Shown here: piece by piece, positions 1 through 8,165 of the stretch
How positions within the stretch are numbered: position 1 is the first letter of the stretch
Layout: each line of letters begins with the position of its first letter
From: Mesorhizobium sp. INR15
GTDB taxonomy: Bacteria > Pseudomonadota > Alphaproteobacteria > Rhizobiales > Rhizobiaceae
Assembly: GCF_015500075.1 (NCBI RefSeq)
Contig: NZ_CP045496.1
Location: 5,404,001 to 5,468,000 of the forward strand
Direction: 5' to 3'
Length of the DNA stretch: 64,000 nt
Notes under the pieces: model-generated
Database searches by the model: none
What the model saw: only the letters and a program-made list of their open reading frames with translations
What the model was told of the DNA's origin: nothing
Position numbers and translations under genes: made by a program

Positions 1-534
1 CTGCGCACGGTTCCGGTCACCATCCATATCGCGTTGGCCGAGGTACCGAAGGCGCTGACCACCGAATTGATTGTCGCCACCGCACGTATCACCGCCGCCG
101 ATCTCGCCAACCGCTTCGGCATCGCCAAGCCCAGGCTTGCCGTGGCGGGCCTTAACCCGCATGCCGGTGAAGGCGGCTCGATGGGCCTTGAGGACGAGCG
201 CATCATCCGCCCGGCGATCGACAGTCTGCGCGCCGAAGGCATCGACGCTTTCGGGCCGCTGCCCGCCGATACCCTGTTCCATGCTCGCGCGCGGACCAGC
301 TATGATGTGGCGATCTGCATGTATCACGATCAGGCGCTGATCCCGGCCAAGGCGCTGGCCTTCGATGAGGCCGTCAACGTCACGCTCGGCCTGCCGTTCA
401 TCCGCACGTCGCCAGACCACGGCACGGCTTTCGACATCGCCGGCAAGGGCTTGGCGCGGCCCGATAGCCTGATGGCCGCGTTGCGGCTTGCCAGGCAGTT
501 GGCCGATATTGACAAGAGGGCGGCTAGCGCATGA
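1..534 (+). CDS. pdxA: 4-hydroxythreonine-4-phosphate dehydrogenase, C-terminal part
   Basis: The reading frame is open from the first base, so this is the 3' part of a gene that starts before the window; about 177 codons remain. PdxA oxidises 4-phosphohydroxy-threonine in pyridoxal phosphate synthesis in the cytoplasm. Visible family motifs are [11 protein letters not shown] (substrate loop), [17 protein letters not shown] and [16 protein letters not shown], the last two carrying metal- and NAD-binding residues at the dimer interface. The stop codon overlaps the rsmA start (ATGA), so the two are translationally coupled; pdxA-rsmA is a common proteobacterial pair, often behind surA. Only the truncation by the window edge is unusual. 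Confidence 0.96.
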   Translation: MRTVPVTIHIALAEVPKALTTELIVATARITAADLANRFGIAKPRLAVAGLNPHAGEGGSMGLEDERIIRPAIDSLRAEGIDAFGPLPADTLFHARARTSYDVAICMYHDQALIPAKALAFDEAVNVTLGLPFIRTSPDHGTAFDIAGKGLARPDSLMAALRLARQLADIDKRAASA

Positions 535-1370
535 GCATCGACGGGCTGCCGCCGCTTCGCGAAGTGATTGAGCGCCATGGGCTGCAGGCGAAGAAGGCGC
601 TCGGCCAGAATTTCCTGCTCGACCTCAACCTCACCGGAAAGATCGCCCGCACCGCCGGCGACCTGTCCAACACAACCGTGATCGAAGTCGGCCCCGGCCC
701 CGGCGGGCTGACCCGCGCACTGCTGTCGAACGGTGCGCAGCGCGTCATCGCCATCGAACGCGACGAGCGTTGCCTCGCCGCGCTTGCCGAAGTCTCCGAC
801 CATTATCCAGGCCGGCTGGACGTCGTTTCCGGCGATGCGCTGAAGACTGATTTCGCGGCACTTGCCGGTGAGGCATCCAGAGATGGCAAGCCAGTGAAGA
901 TCGTCGCCAACCTGCCCTACAATATCGGCACCGAGTTGCTGGTGCGTTGGCTGACCATCAGCGACTGGCCGCCGTTCTACACCTCGATGACCTTGATGTT
1001 CCAGCGCGAGGTGGCCGAGCGCATCGTTGCGCCCGCCGGTAGCGACAGTTATGGCCGGCTGGGAGTTCTTGCCGGCTGGCGGACAGAGGCGAGGATCGCC
1101 TTCGACGTGCCGCCGCAGGCCTTCACGCCGCCCCCCAAGGTAACCTCTTCTGTGGTGCATCTGGTGCCGCGCGCCGCTCCCCTGCCCGCTGATGTGAAGA
1201 GACTGGGACGCGTCACCGAGGCAGCCTTCGGCCAGCGCCGCAAGATGCTGCGGCAGAGTGTGAAAAGCCTTGGTGGCGAGGCATTGCTCGAACGTGCCGG
1301 CATCGATCCGACGCGGCGCGCCGAAACGCTCAGCGTCGAGGAATTCGTGCGGCTGACCAACGCTGTGTAG
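531..1370 (+). CDS. rsmA: 16S rRNA dimethyladenosine transferase
   Basis: RsmA (KsgA) dimethylates two adjacent adenosines near the 3' end of 16S rRNA using S-adenosylmethionine during small-subunit maturation. The 279-residue length is typical. GQNFL lies at about 25-29, the SAM-binding glycine loop GPGPGGL at 54-60 and the catalytic NLPY motif at 127-130. The C-terminal helical region contains [10 protein letters not shown], typical of the family. The start overlaps the pdxA stop by four bases. It converges with gmk across a gap of 23 bases. A long reverse-strand frame over this gene has no recognisable family and is a shadow. Confidence 0.97.
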   Translation: MSIDGLPPLREVIERHGLQAKKALGQNFLLDLNLTGKIARTAGDLSNTTVIEVGPGPGGLTRALLSNGAQRVIAIERDERCLAALAEVSDHYPGRLDVVSGDALKTDFAALAGEASRDGKPVKIVANLPYNIGTELLVRWLTISDWPPFYTSMTLMFQREVAERIVAPAGSDSYGRLGVLAGWRTEARIAFDVPPQAFTPPPKVTSSVVHLVPRAAPLPADVKRLGRVTEAAFGQRRKMLRQSVKSLGGEALLERAGIDPTRRAETLSVEEFVRLTNAV

Positions 1371-1393
1371 CCCTTTCCCGATCGGAGAAGGCT

Positions 1394-2050
1394 TCAGCTC
1401 GTCTTTTCATCCAGCAGGCTGGAGATGAAATCGAACAGGCCTGGACGGCGGTCACGACGCAGCCGTTCGGCGACGACGATGCCGCGCACCTCGGCAAAGG
1501 CACGATCAAGATCGTCGTTGACGATGACGAAGTCGTATTCCTTCCAGTGCTCGATCTCGTTGCGGGCGTTCTTCAGCCGCGTCTCGATCACAGCCTCCTG
1601 GTCCTCGGCGCGGCGCTTCAGCCTCGCCTTCAATTCCTTCATCGATGGCGGCAGGATGAAGATCGAGACGATGTCGGCACGCATCTTTTCCTTAAGCTGC
1701 TGGGCGCCCTGCCAATCGATGTCGAACAGCATGTCGCGGCCTTGCGCCAGCGCCAGTTCGGCTGGCTCGCGCGGTGTCGCGTAGCAATTGCCGTGCACTT
1801 CGGCCCATTCGAGCAGCGCATCGGAATCACGCAGCCGCTCAAACTCGCGCATGGTGCGGAAATGGTAGTGAACGCCTTCGATCTCGCTGCCCCGGCGCGG
1901 TCTCGTCGTGACCGAAACCGACAGTTCGAGACTGGAGTCGCTTTCCAGCAGATTGCGCGCGATCGTCGACTTGCCGGCGCCGGACGGCGACGACAATACG
2001 AGCATCAGGCCCCGGCGGCGGATGCGGGACCCCAAATCCTTGGCAACCAT
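1394..2050 (-). CDS. gmk: guanylate kinase
   Basis: Guanylate kinase phosphorylates GMP to GDP with ATP in the cytoplasm. The protein has 218 residues; a P-loop SPSGAGKST lies at about 21-29 and the GMP-binding segment [21 protein letters not shown] follows in two pieces, SVTTRPRRG and EGVHYHF. The lid and the [10 protein letters not shown] stretch are also typical. It starts three bases after the end of the yicC frame, and yicC-gmk is a conserved rhizobial pair, so the two are probably co-transcribed. An upstream in-frame start is not needed: the short N-terminal extension before the P-loop is normal for this group. Confidence 0.97.
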   Translation of the reverse strand: MVAKDLGSRIRRRGLMLVLSSPSGAGKSTIARNLLESDSSLELSVSVTTRPRRGSEIEGVHYHFRTMREFERLRDSDALLEWAEVHGNCYATPREPAELALAQGRDMLFDIDWQGAQQLKEKMRADIVSIFILPPSMKELKARLKRRAEDQEAVIETRLKNARNEIEHWKEYDFVIVNDDLDRAFAEVRGIVVAERLRRDRRPGLFDFISSLLDEKTS

Positions 2051-2053
2051 TGG

Positions 2054-2944
2054 CTACTCCAGATTCTGGACTTGTTCACGAAACTGGTCGACCACCGCCT
2101 TCAGGTCCAGCCCGATGGCGGTGACCGCGGCAGCGTTCGACTTCGAACACAGCGTATTCGATTCGCGGTTAAATTCCTGTGCCAGAAAATCGAGCTTGCG
2201 GCCGATGGCGCCGCCGCCCTTGAGCAGTGCTCGGCCTGACGCAACATGCGTCTTCAACCGGTCGATCTCCTCGCGAATGTCGGCTTTGGTGGCCAGGAAC
2301 GCTGCCTCCATGTGCAGCCGGCTGGCGTCCAGATTGGCGGACGCGTCCATCAACAACCGAACCTGTTCGGCGATACGCTCACGGATTGCCGTCGGCTCGC
2401 GCGATGGATCCGCCTCGGCACGCAAAGTCAGCGCCTCGATGGCATCGATATGGCCCAACAGCAACGCCGCCAATGCCGCGCCTTCGCCAAGCCTCGCTTG
2501 TTCCAGCCCGTTAAGCGCCTGGTCAAGCGCGGCGGTGATCGCTGCATCGAGCGCCGCCCGTGCCTCTTCCGTTTCGATGGTTTCGGGAATGTCGAGAACA
2601 CCGCGCAGGGAAAGCAGCCCGTCAGCCGTGGCCGGGGCGGCGCCGAACTGCTCCTGCAGCCGCTTGGCGAGCCCGGCCAAGTCCTTCAGAAAGGCTTCGT
2701 TGACCACCGGTTGCGCCTGAGCGCCAGCGGCACGGCCAATGGTCAGCGTCGCCTGGAAATTGCCCCGGGCGAACCGCTTCTGGATCGTCTGCCGGACCGC
2801 CGGCTCCAGCCGTTCAAACCCCTGCGGCAGACGCAACCTTATCTCGACGCTCTTGCCGTTGACGGACTTCACTTCCCACGCGATCGACGTGCCGTCATGC
2901 TCGGCCACCGCACGCGCAAAACCGGTCATGCTCTGCAAATTCAT
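2054..2944 (-). CDS. YicC family endoribonuclease
   Basis: A 296-residue YicC/YloC-family protein. The N-terminus MNLQSMTGFARA is the family signature, which is why I start at 2944 and not at the longer frame beginning at 3025. The C-terminal DUF1732 part is visible as DIREEIDRLKTHV, GRKLDFLAQEFNRE and NTLCSKSN. Members from Bacillus and E. coli have been described as endoribonucleases acting on RNA, including small RNAs; the role here is inferred by family. It precedes gmk on the same strand and the next gene upstream is mltG, 110 bases away. Confidence 0.9.
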   Translation of the reverse strand: MNLQSMTGFARAVAEHDGTSIAWEVKSVNGKSVEIRLRLPQGFERLEPAVRQTIQKRFARGNFQATLTIGRAAGAQAQPVVNEAFLKDLAGLAKRLQEQFGAAPATADGLLSLRGVLDIPETIETEEARAALDAAITAALDQALNGLEQARLGEGAALAALLLGHIDAIEALTLRAEADPSREPTAIRERIAEQVRLLMDASANLDASRLHMEAAFLATKADIREEIDRLKTHVASGRALLKGGGAIGRKLDFLAQEFNRESNTLCSKSNAAAVTAIGLDLKAVVDQFREQVQNLE

Positions 2945-3054
2945 AGTGCTCAAATACCCCCTGCACGCGATCCCCGCAAACCGAAGCGATTTGCGGAAAG
3001 GATCACACGCGGTGTGAAAAATCAAAGTGCCTTATATCACGCCGCGGTTCGGCG

Positions 3055-4323
3055 TCACTGGGCAGTGGTGGTCCCGGCGTCGCCATCGCCGCCGTCATCG
3101 CCAGTGCCATCATCCGGCTTGTCAGCAGCGGCGCCAGCCTTATCCGCGCCCGCCTTGTCGGCGGCGGGCTTGGCAGCCTCCGCCTTGGCGGCATCATCGG
3201 CCTGCTTTTTCTGCAAGGCGCGATAGCGCGCGACATTCTCATTGTGCTCGTCAAGCGTCGCCGCGAAGACATGCCCACCTGTGCCATCGGCGACGAAATA
3301 GAGATCATCGGTCTTTGATGGATTGGCGACAGCCTCAAGCGCCGCACGGCCTGGATTGGCAATCGGCGTGGGTGGCAAGCCGTTGATGACGTAGGTGTTG
3401 TAAGGTGTCGGTTTCTGGATGTCCGACTGGTAGATCGGCCGGTCGGCAGGCTTACCCTTGCCGCCGAACAGACCATAGATGATGGTCGGATCGGACTGCA
3501 GGCGCATGCCCTTGGCCAATCGGTTGATGAACACGGCGGCAACGCGCGAACGCTCGTCGCCCTTGCCTGTTTCCTTCTCGACGATCGATGCCAGCGTGAC
3601 GAATTCTTCAATGTTGGCCAATGGCAGGTCCGGCGCACGCCGCTGCCAGACGTCGTCGACCAGTCTCTTCTGATCCGCCAGCAACTTGTCGACCATCTGC
3701 TGGCGCGTCGCGCCACGGGTAAAGCGCAGCGTATCGGTGGCAAGGCTGCCCTCGGCGGGAACGGCGGCCGGCATGTCGCCGCTCAACGCGCCCTCCTCGG
3801 CGATGCGCTGCAGTGCCTGCTCGACCGTCAGTCCCTCGGGAATGGTCAGCGAATACATCACCGACTTGCCGCTCTTCAGCAATTCCATGATGTCGCGCAT
3901 GGACGCTTTCGGCTTGATCTCATACTCGCCGGCCTTCAGCGCGGAGTCGTTGCCAAACGCACGGACGCCAAGGCGAAACACCCGGGCGTCGCTGATCAAG
4001 CCACGCCGTTCGAGCTGGTCGGCGATGTCCTGGACGCCGGTGTTGGGCTTGACCAGGAAGGTGTCGCCATTGGCCGATGGGCCAGCTTCGGTGAATTCCT
4101 GCTTGCCGAAATAGAGTGCGACGCCGGCGGCCAGAACCATCAGCATCACCGAGGAGATGACGAAGTTCATGAACACGACGACCTGGCTGCGCGAAGCACG
4201 CGAGCGCTTCGGCGGCGGCGTTCCAGCTTCGGGACGCAGCGCCTCGTTGGCCGTCTTCGGCACGATCGGGCCCGACGTTGGCCGTTGCCCGAATTCTCCG
4301 TTGCCCGCCGGATTTGTGTTCAT
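3055..4323 (-). CDS. mltG: endolytic murein transglycosylase MltG
   Basis: MltG cleaves nascent peptidoglycan strands at the inner membrane. The 422-residue protein has a polar N-terminus, one transmembrane segment at about 47-72, a LysM-like subdomain and the YceG catalytic domain with ASIVEKETG (Glu249 region, the family's catalytic glutamate), VAAVFINRL and SDPTIIYG. The last 55 or so residues are an Ala/Lys/Asp-rich low-complexity tail, probably disordered. It sits between fabF and yicC on the same strand, a stable rhizobial order; the gap of 102 bases after fabF may hold its own promoter, though none is obvious. Confidence 0.95.
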   Translation of the reverse strand: MNTNPAGNGEFGQRPTSGPIVPKTANEALRPEAGTPPPKRSRASRSQVVVFMNFVISSVMLMVLAAGVALYFGKQEFTEAGPSANGDTFLVKPNTGVQDIADQLERRGLISDARVFRLGVRAFGNDSALKAGEYEIKPKASMRDIMELLKSGKSVMYSLTIPEGLTVEQALQRIAEEGALSGDMPAAVPAEGSLATDTLRFTRGATRQQMVDKLLADQKRLVDDVWQRRAPDLPLANIEEFVTLASIVEKETGKGDERSRVAAVFINRLAKGMRLQSDPTIIYGLFGGKGKPADRPIYQSDIQKPTPYNTYVINGLPPTPIANPGRAALEAVANPSKTDDLYFVADGTGGHVFAATLDEHNENVARYRALQKKQADDAAKAEAAKPAADKAGADKAGAAADKPDDGTGDDGGDGDAGTTTAQ

Positions 4324-4425
4324 TGCGCCCTACCGTTCGATCTCTCAACGAATCCCCTGCGGCAGAGTAGGGGTGAATATGGCAAAATTGACGACACGGC
4401 GGGGCTGCGCCGGTCGGCAGGCCAG

Positions 4426-5688
4426 CTAACCATTGTAGCGCTGGAAAACCAGCGAAGCGTTGGTGCCGCCAAAGCCGAAGGAATTGGACAGCGCAACGTC
4501 GATCTGACGGGCACGCGGCTTGTTCGGGACCAGATCGATTGCGGTCTCGCGCTCGGGATTGTCGAGGTTGATGGTCGCCGGCGCGATATTGTCACGGATT
4601 GCGAGAATCGAAAAGATCGCCTCGGCAGCCCCCGCGGCACCCAGCAGATGACCAATGGACGACTTGGTCGACGACATCGAAATTTTGGATGCGGCGTTGC
4701 CGACCAACCGCTCGACGGCGCCGAGCTCAATTGTATCGGCCATGGTCGAGGTACCATGTGCATTGATGTAGTCGATATCGGCGGGCGTCAGCTTGGCGCG
4801 ATTCAGCGCTGCTGTCATGCAACGGAAAGCGCCATCGCCGTCTTCAGCGGGTGCCGTGATGTGATGTGCGTCGCCAGTGAGGCCATAGCCCGTCACCTCG
4901 GCGTAGATCTTGGCGCCGCGCGCCTTGGCGTGTTCGAGTTCCTCGAGCACGACAACGCCGGCGCCCTCGCCCATGACGAAGCCGTCGCGGTCGCGGTCGT
5001 AGGGGCGTGATGCCGTCTGCGGTGAATCATTGCGCTCCGTCGACAGCGCCCTGCATGCGGCGAAGCCGGCGATCGACAGCCGCGTCACCGGCGCTTCGGC
5101 GCCACCCGCGACCATTACGTCGGCATCGCCCCACATGATCAGCCGGGCAGCATCGCCAATGGCGTGCGCGCCGGTTGAGCAAGCGGTAACGACGGCATGG
5201 TTCGGGCCTTTCAGCCCATGCCGGATCGAGACCTGCCCTGAGACCAGATTGATGATCTGGCCGGGGATGAAGAATGGGCTAATGCGGCGCGGACCGCGCT
5301 CCTTGAGGATCATCGCGTTCTCAGCGATGCCCTCAATGCCGCCAATACCGGAACCGATGAGTACGCCGGTTGCGCACTGTTCCTCGTGGGTCTTCGGTTC
5401 CCAGCCGGAATCCTTCAGCGCTTCATCGGCGGCCGCGATCCCGTAAAGGATGAAGTCGCCGATCTTGCGCAGTTCCTTTGGCTCGAGCACGGCCTCTGGA
5501 TTGAAGGTTGCGTTGCTGCCGTCACCGCGCGGGATGACGTGGGCGATCTTGCAGGCAAGATCATCCACCTCGAACTCGGTGACGCGCTTGGCAGCGCTGC
5601 GGCCGGTCAGAAGTTCCTTCCAGCTGTGCTCGAAGCCCATGCCGAATGGTGACAGCAACCCAAGGCCCGTGACGACGACACGCCTCAT
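4426..5688 (-). CDS. fabF: 3-oxoacyl-ACP synthase II
   Basis: FabF condenses malonyl-ACP with acyl-ACP in fatty acid elongation. The 420-residue protein carries the active Cys170 in VVTACSTGAH, the two catalytic histidines in NAHGTSTMADT and SSIGHLLGAAGA, and the C-terminal FGFGGTNASLVF. It lies directly after acpP on the same strand with 34 bases between, so acyl carrier protein and its condensing enzyme are probably co-expressed. Start at 5688 gives MRRVVVTGLG, the normal family beginning. Confidence 0.98.
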   Translation of the reverse strand: MRRVVVTGLGLLSPFGMGFEHSWKELLTGRSAAKRVTEFEVDDLACKIAHVIPRGDGSNATFNPEAVLEPKELRKIGDFILYGIAAADEALKDSGWEPKTHEEQCATGVLIGSGIGGIEGIAENAMILKERGPRRISPFFIPGQIINLVSGQVSIRHGLKGPNHAVVTACSTGAHAIGDAARLIMWGDADVMVAGGAEAPVTRLSIAGFAACRALSTERNDSPQTASRPYDRDRDGFVMGEGAGVVVLEELEHAKARGAKIYAEVTGYGLTGDAHHITAPAEDGDGAFRCMTAALNRAKLTPADIDYINAHGTSTMADTIELGAVERLVGNAASKISMSSTKSSIGHLLGAAGAAEAIFSILAIRDNIAPATINLDNPERETAIDLVPNKPRARQIDVALSNSFGFGGTNASLVFQRYNG

Positions 5689-5722
5689 CGCAGGTTCTCC
5701 CCGGTGATGACTGCGGAAAGTG

Positions 5723-5959
5723 TCAGGCCGAAGCCTTGTCGATGTACTTCACGGCATCGCCGACGGTGAGGATGGTCTCTGCCGCGTCGTCAGGAATCTC
5801 GACGCCGAATTCTTCTTCGAAGGCCATGACGAGTTCAACCGTGTCGAGGCTGTCCGCGCCCAGATCATCGATGAAGCTTGCCTGTTCGGTCACCTTGTCG
5901 GCATCAACGCCAAGATGCTCGATGACGATCTTCTTGACGCGCTCTGCGGTGTCACTCAT
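5723..5959 (-). CDS. acpP: acyl carrier protein
   Basis: A 78-residue acidic acyl carrier protein for fatty acid and lipid synthesis. Ser37 in GADSLD is the 4'-phosphopantetheine attachment site. I take the start at 5959 ([10 protein letters not shown]), the conserved beginning, instead of 5968, which would add MPK. It is followed by fabF and preceded by a leader of about 125 bases with a good sigma-70 promoter on the minus strand (6093-6121). Its short length, charge and neighbours leave little doubt. Confidence 0.97.
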   Translation of the reverse strand: MSDTAERVKKIVIEHLGVDADKVTEQASFIDDLGADSLDTVELVMAFEEEFGVEIPDDAAETILTVGDAVKYIDKASA

Positions 5960-6092
5960 TTTGGGCATCCTCGTCTTTTGTTTGTCTGTCTTCGTTAGCG
6001 GGCAGAATGCCGCTAATCAAGCTGAAAGATGGTCCTGCCTGAAACGCAACGGCAACAGACCGGTTTTTGCCCGAACCGCCGGGTTGCGGGCC

Positions 6093-6121
6093 GCATTACA
6101 CGAAAATTGGCTAAGGTCCAA
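6093..6121 (-). promoter_or_regulatory. predicted acpP promoter
   Basis: On the minus strand TTGGAC (6116-6121) and TAATGC (6093-6098) are separated by 17 bases, a good match to a housekeeping sigma promoter. The predicted transcript would begin near 6086 and carry about 125 bases of leader before acpP. No other gene lies between. This is a pattern match only. Confidence 0.5.
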
Positions 6122-6170
6122 GACGAAATGGTCTCTTTTCACAGGGTACCGCAATGCCTTGGAACATGGT

Positions 6171-6908
6171 TCAGATCATCGCCATGCCGCCATTCACATG
6201 AATTGTCTGGCCGGTGACATAGGCGGCTTCGTTGGAGGCGAGATAGGCGACCGCGGATGACACTTCGGCGGTGGTGCCCATGCGGCGCGTCGGGATCGCA
6301 GCCATGATCGCCTCTTTCTGCTTGTCGTTGAGCTTGTCGGTCATTGCCGATTCGATGAAGCCCGGAGCAACGCAGTTGACGGTGATGTTGCGCGTGGCGA
6401 TCTCTTGCGCCAGCGATTTTGAAAAGCCGATCATGCCGGCTTTGGAGGCGCAATAATTCGCCTGTCCGGGATTACCGGTGACGCCGACCACTGAAGTGAT
6501 GTTGATGATCCGGCCATGGCGGCGGCGCATCATTGGATGGGTGAGTTCTCGGGTCAGCCTGAACGCGGCGGTCAGATTGACTTCAAGCACCGCGTCCCAG
6601 TCGGCATCCGACATACGCACGAACAGCCCGTCCTTGGTGATGCCGGCATTGTTGACCAGAATGTCGACGCCCTCGAGATCAGCCTCGGCCTTCTGGCCGA
6701 GCGCCTTGACCTCGTCGCGGTTCGACAGGTTGGCCGGAAACAGCTTGACCCGGTCGCCGAGTTCCGCCGCCAGCGTCTCCAATTTCTCGATGCGCGTGCC
6801 GTGCAGGCCGACGATGGCGCCCTGCGCGTGAAGCACTCGTGCGATCGCCTCGCCAATGCCGCCTGATGCGCCGGTGACGAGCGCCTTGCGGCCGGTCAAT
6901 TCGAACAT
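6171..6908 (-). CDS. fabG: 3-oxoacyl-ACP reductase
   Basis: FabG is the NADPH-dependent reductase of fatty acid elongation, a 245-residue short-chain dehydrogenase. The Rossmann motif TGASGGIG is at 12-19, NNAG at 86-89, and the catalytic Ser139, Tyr152 and Lys156 are present (YCASK). The C-terminus VTGQTIHVNGGM is typical. It lies between fabD and acpP on the same strand; 60 bases separate it from fabD and about 210 from acpP, which has its own promoter. Confidence 0.97.
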   Translation of the reverse strand: MFELTGRKALVTGASGGIGEAIARVLHAQGAIVGLHGTRIEKLETLAAELGDRVKLFPANLSNRDEVKALGQKAEADLEGVDILVNNAGITKDGLFVRMSDADWDAVLEVNLTAAFRLTRELTHPMMRRRHGRIINITSVVGVTGNPGQANYCASKAGMIGFSKSLAQEIATRNITVNCVAPGFIESAMTDKLNDKQKEAIMAAIPTRRMGTTAEVSSAVAYLASNEAAYVTGQTIHVNGGMAMI

Positions 6909-6968
6909 TTTTGTCTCCTGATTGAGAAGAGAACACCCTTTACAGGGATGGGATCAAATGGCGTTGGA

Positions 6969-7910
6969 TTATGCAAGTGTTGCCAATGCGGCCTCGACCT
7001 CGGCCGCGGTGCCGACCGCGCTGGTGGCGATGTCGCGGTTGATGCGGCGCGCCAACCCGGAAAGCACCTTGCCTGCGCCGATCTCGTAAAGCGAGGTGAC
7101 GCCATTGGCACCAAACCATTCCACGGTCTCGCGCCAGCGTACCCGCCCGGTGACCTGCTCGACAAGGCGACGGGCGATCTCATCGGGATCGGTCGACGCT
7201 GTGACGGAAACATTTGAAATGACCGGAACCACCGGCGCGTTCTTTGTCACACCGGCCAGTGCCTCGCACATCACGTTCGCGGCCGGCGCCATCAGGGCCG
7301 AGTGGAAAGGCGCCGACACCTGCAGCATCAAGGCACGCTTGGCGCCCTTTTCAGTGCATAGCTTCGCCGCCAGTTCGACCGCGGCCTTGGCGCCAGAGAT
7401 GACCAATTGACCACCGCCATTGTCGTTGGCGACCTGGCAGACCGAACCCTTGGCGGCTTCAGCGCAGGCCGCTTCGACATCGGCATGCTCCAGCCCGATG
7501 ATCGCCGCCATGGCGCCCTCGCCCGCCGGAACCGCCGCCTGCATGGCATTGCCGCGAATTCGCAGCAGCCGGGCGGCATCGGCGACCGAGACAAAACCAG
7601 CAGCGGCCAGCGCCGAGTATTCGCCCAGCGAATGGCCGGCGACATAGGCAACCTTGTCCTTTAGCGAAAAGCCTCCCGCTTCCAGCGCCCGGACAGCGGC
7701 CAGCGAAACCGCCATCAAAGCCGGCTGCGCGTTGGCGGTCAGTGTCAGCGTTTCCTCCGGTCCTTCCCACATCAGCTTCGACAGGTTTTCGCCGAGAGCA
7801 TCGTCGACTTCCTGAAAGATAAGGCGCGATTCCGGAAAGGCGTCGGCGAGGTCCTTGCCCATGCCGACAGCCTGGCTGCCCTGTCCCGGAAAGGTGAATG
7901 CGATGGCCAT
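6969..7910 (-). CDS. fabD: malonyl-CoA:ACP transacylase
   Basis: FabD loads malonyl groups onto acyl carrier protein. The start at 7910 gives MAIAFTFPGQGSQ, with the GQGSQ motif at 9-13; the longer frame from 7922 would add four residues. The active-site GHSLG motif is at 92-96 with Ser94 as nucleophile, and QVSAPFHSALM holds the catalytic histidine. The protein has 313 residues, normal for the family. It is the first gene of the minus-strand fab group; TTGACT at 7963-7968 on the minus strand could be its -35 element, but no strong -10 follows. Confidence 0.97.
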   Translation of the reverse strand: MAIAFTFPGQGSQAVGMGKDLADAFPESRLIFQEVDDALGENLSKLMWEGPEETLTLTANAQPALMAVSLAAVRALEAGGFSLKDKVAYVAGHSLGEYSALAAAGFVSVADAARLLRIRGNAMQAAVPAGEGAMAAIIGLEHADVEAACAEAAKGSVCQVANDNGGGQLVISGAKAAVELAAKLCTEKGAKRALMLQVSAPFHSALMAPAANVMCEALAGVTKNAPVVPVISNVSVTASTDPDEIARRLVEQVTGRVRWRETVEWFGANGVTSLYEIGAGKVLSGLARRINRDIATSAVGTAAEVEAALATLA

Positions 7911-8108
7911 GTTCGGCTCCAACGGCTGGTTTTTCCTGCCTGTGACGCAAGGCAGGCAACCAAGTCAAGCCCGGTGTGAACTCACTTCAGGCCGCGATCA
8001 CCCGCCGAGTATCTGTTCCTACAGGCTTTTTCGCGATCACTCATGATGAAAATCGAACACGATTCGTTTGCTGGCTCTTCTCATTTTCGCTACAGGCGCT
8101 AGCTTTTC

Positions 8109-8137
8109 GTGACAGTTCAATGACAATCGCGTGACAT
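8109..8137. promoter_or_regulatory. possible Pho box, three direct repeats
   Basis: GTGACAG (8109-8115), ATGACAA (8120-8126) and GTGACAT (8131-8137) are spaced exactly 11 bases apart, each repeat being followed by four unrelated bases. Read on the minus strand this is TGTCAC-like, TTGTCAT and CTGTCAC, the arrangement of PhoB half-sites (CTGTCAT-N4-CTGTCAT). It lies 28 bases before the LTA-synthase-like gene and about 200 bases before fabD. In its orientation it would point toward fabD, so the target is uncertain. Confidence 0.4.
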
Positions 8138-8165
8138 TTTTGTTGCGGACCGGGGAATCCACAAG

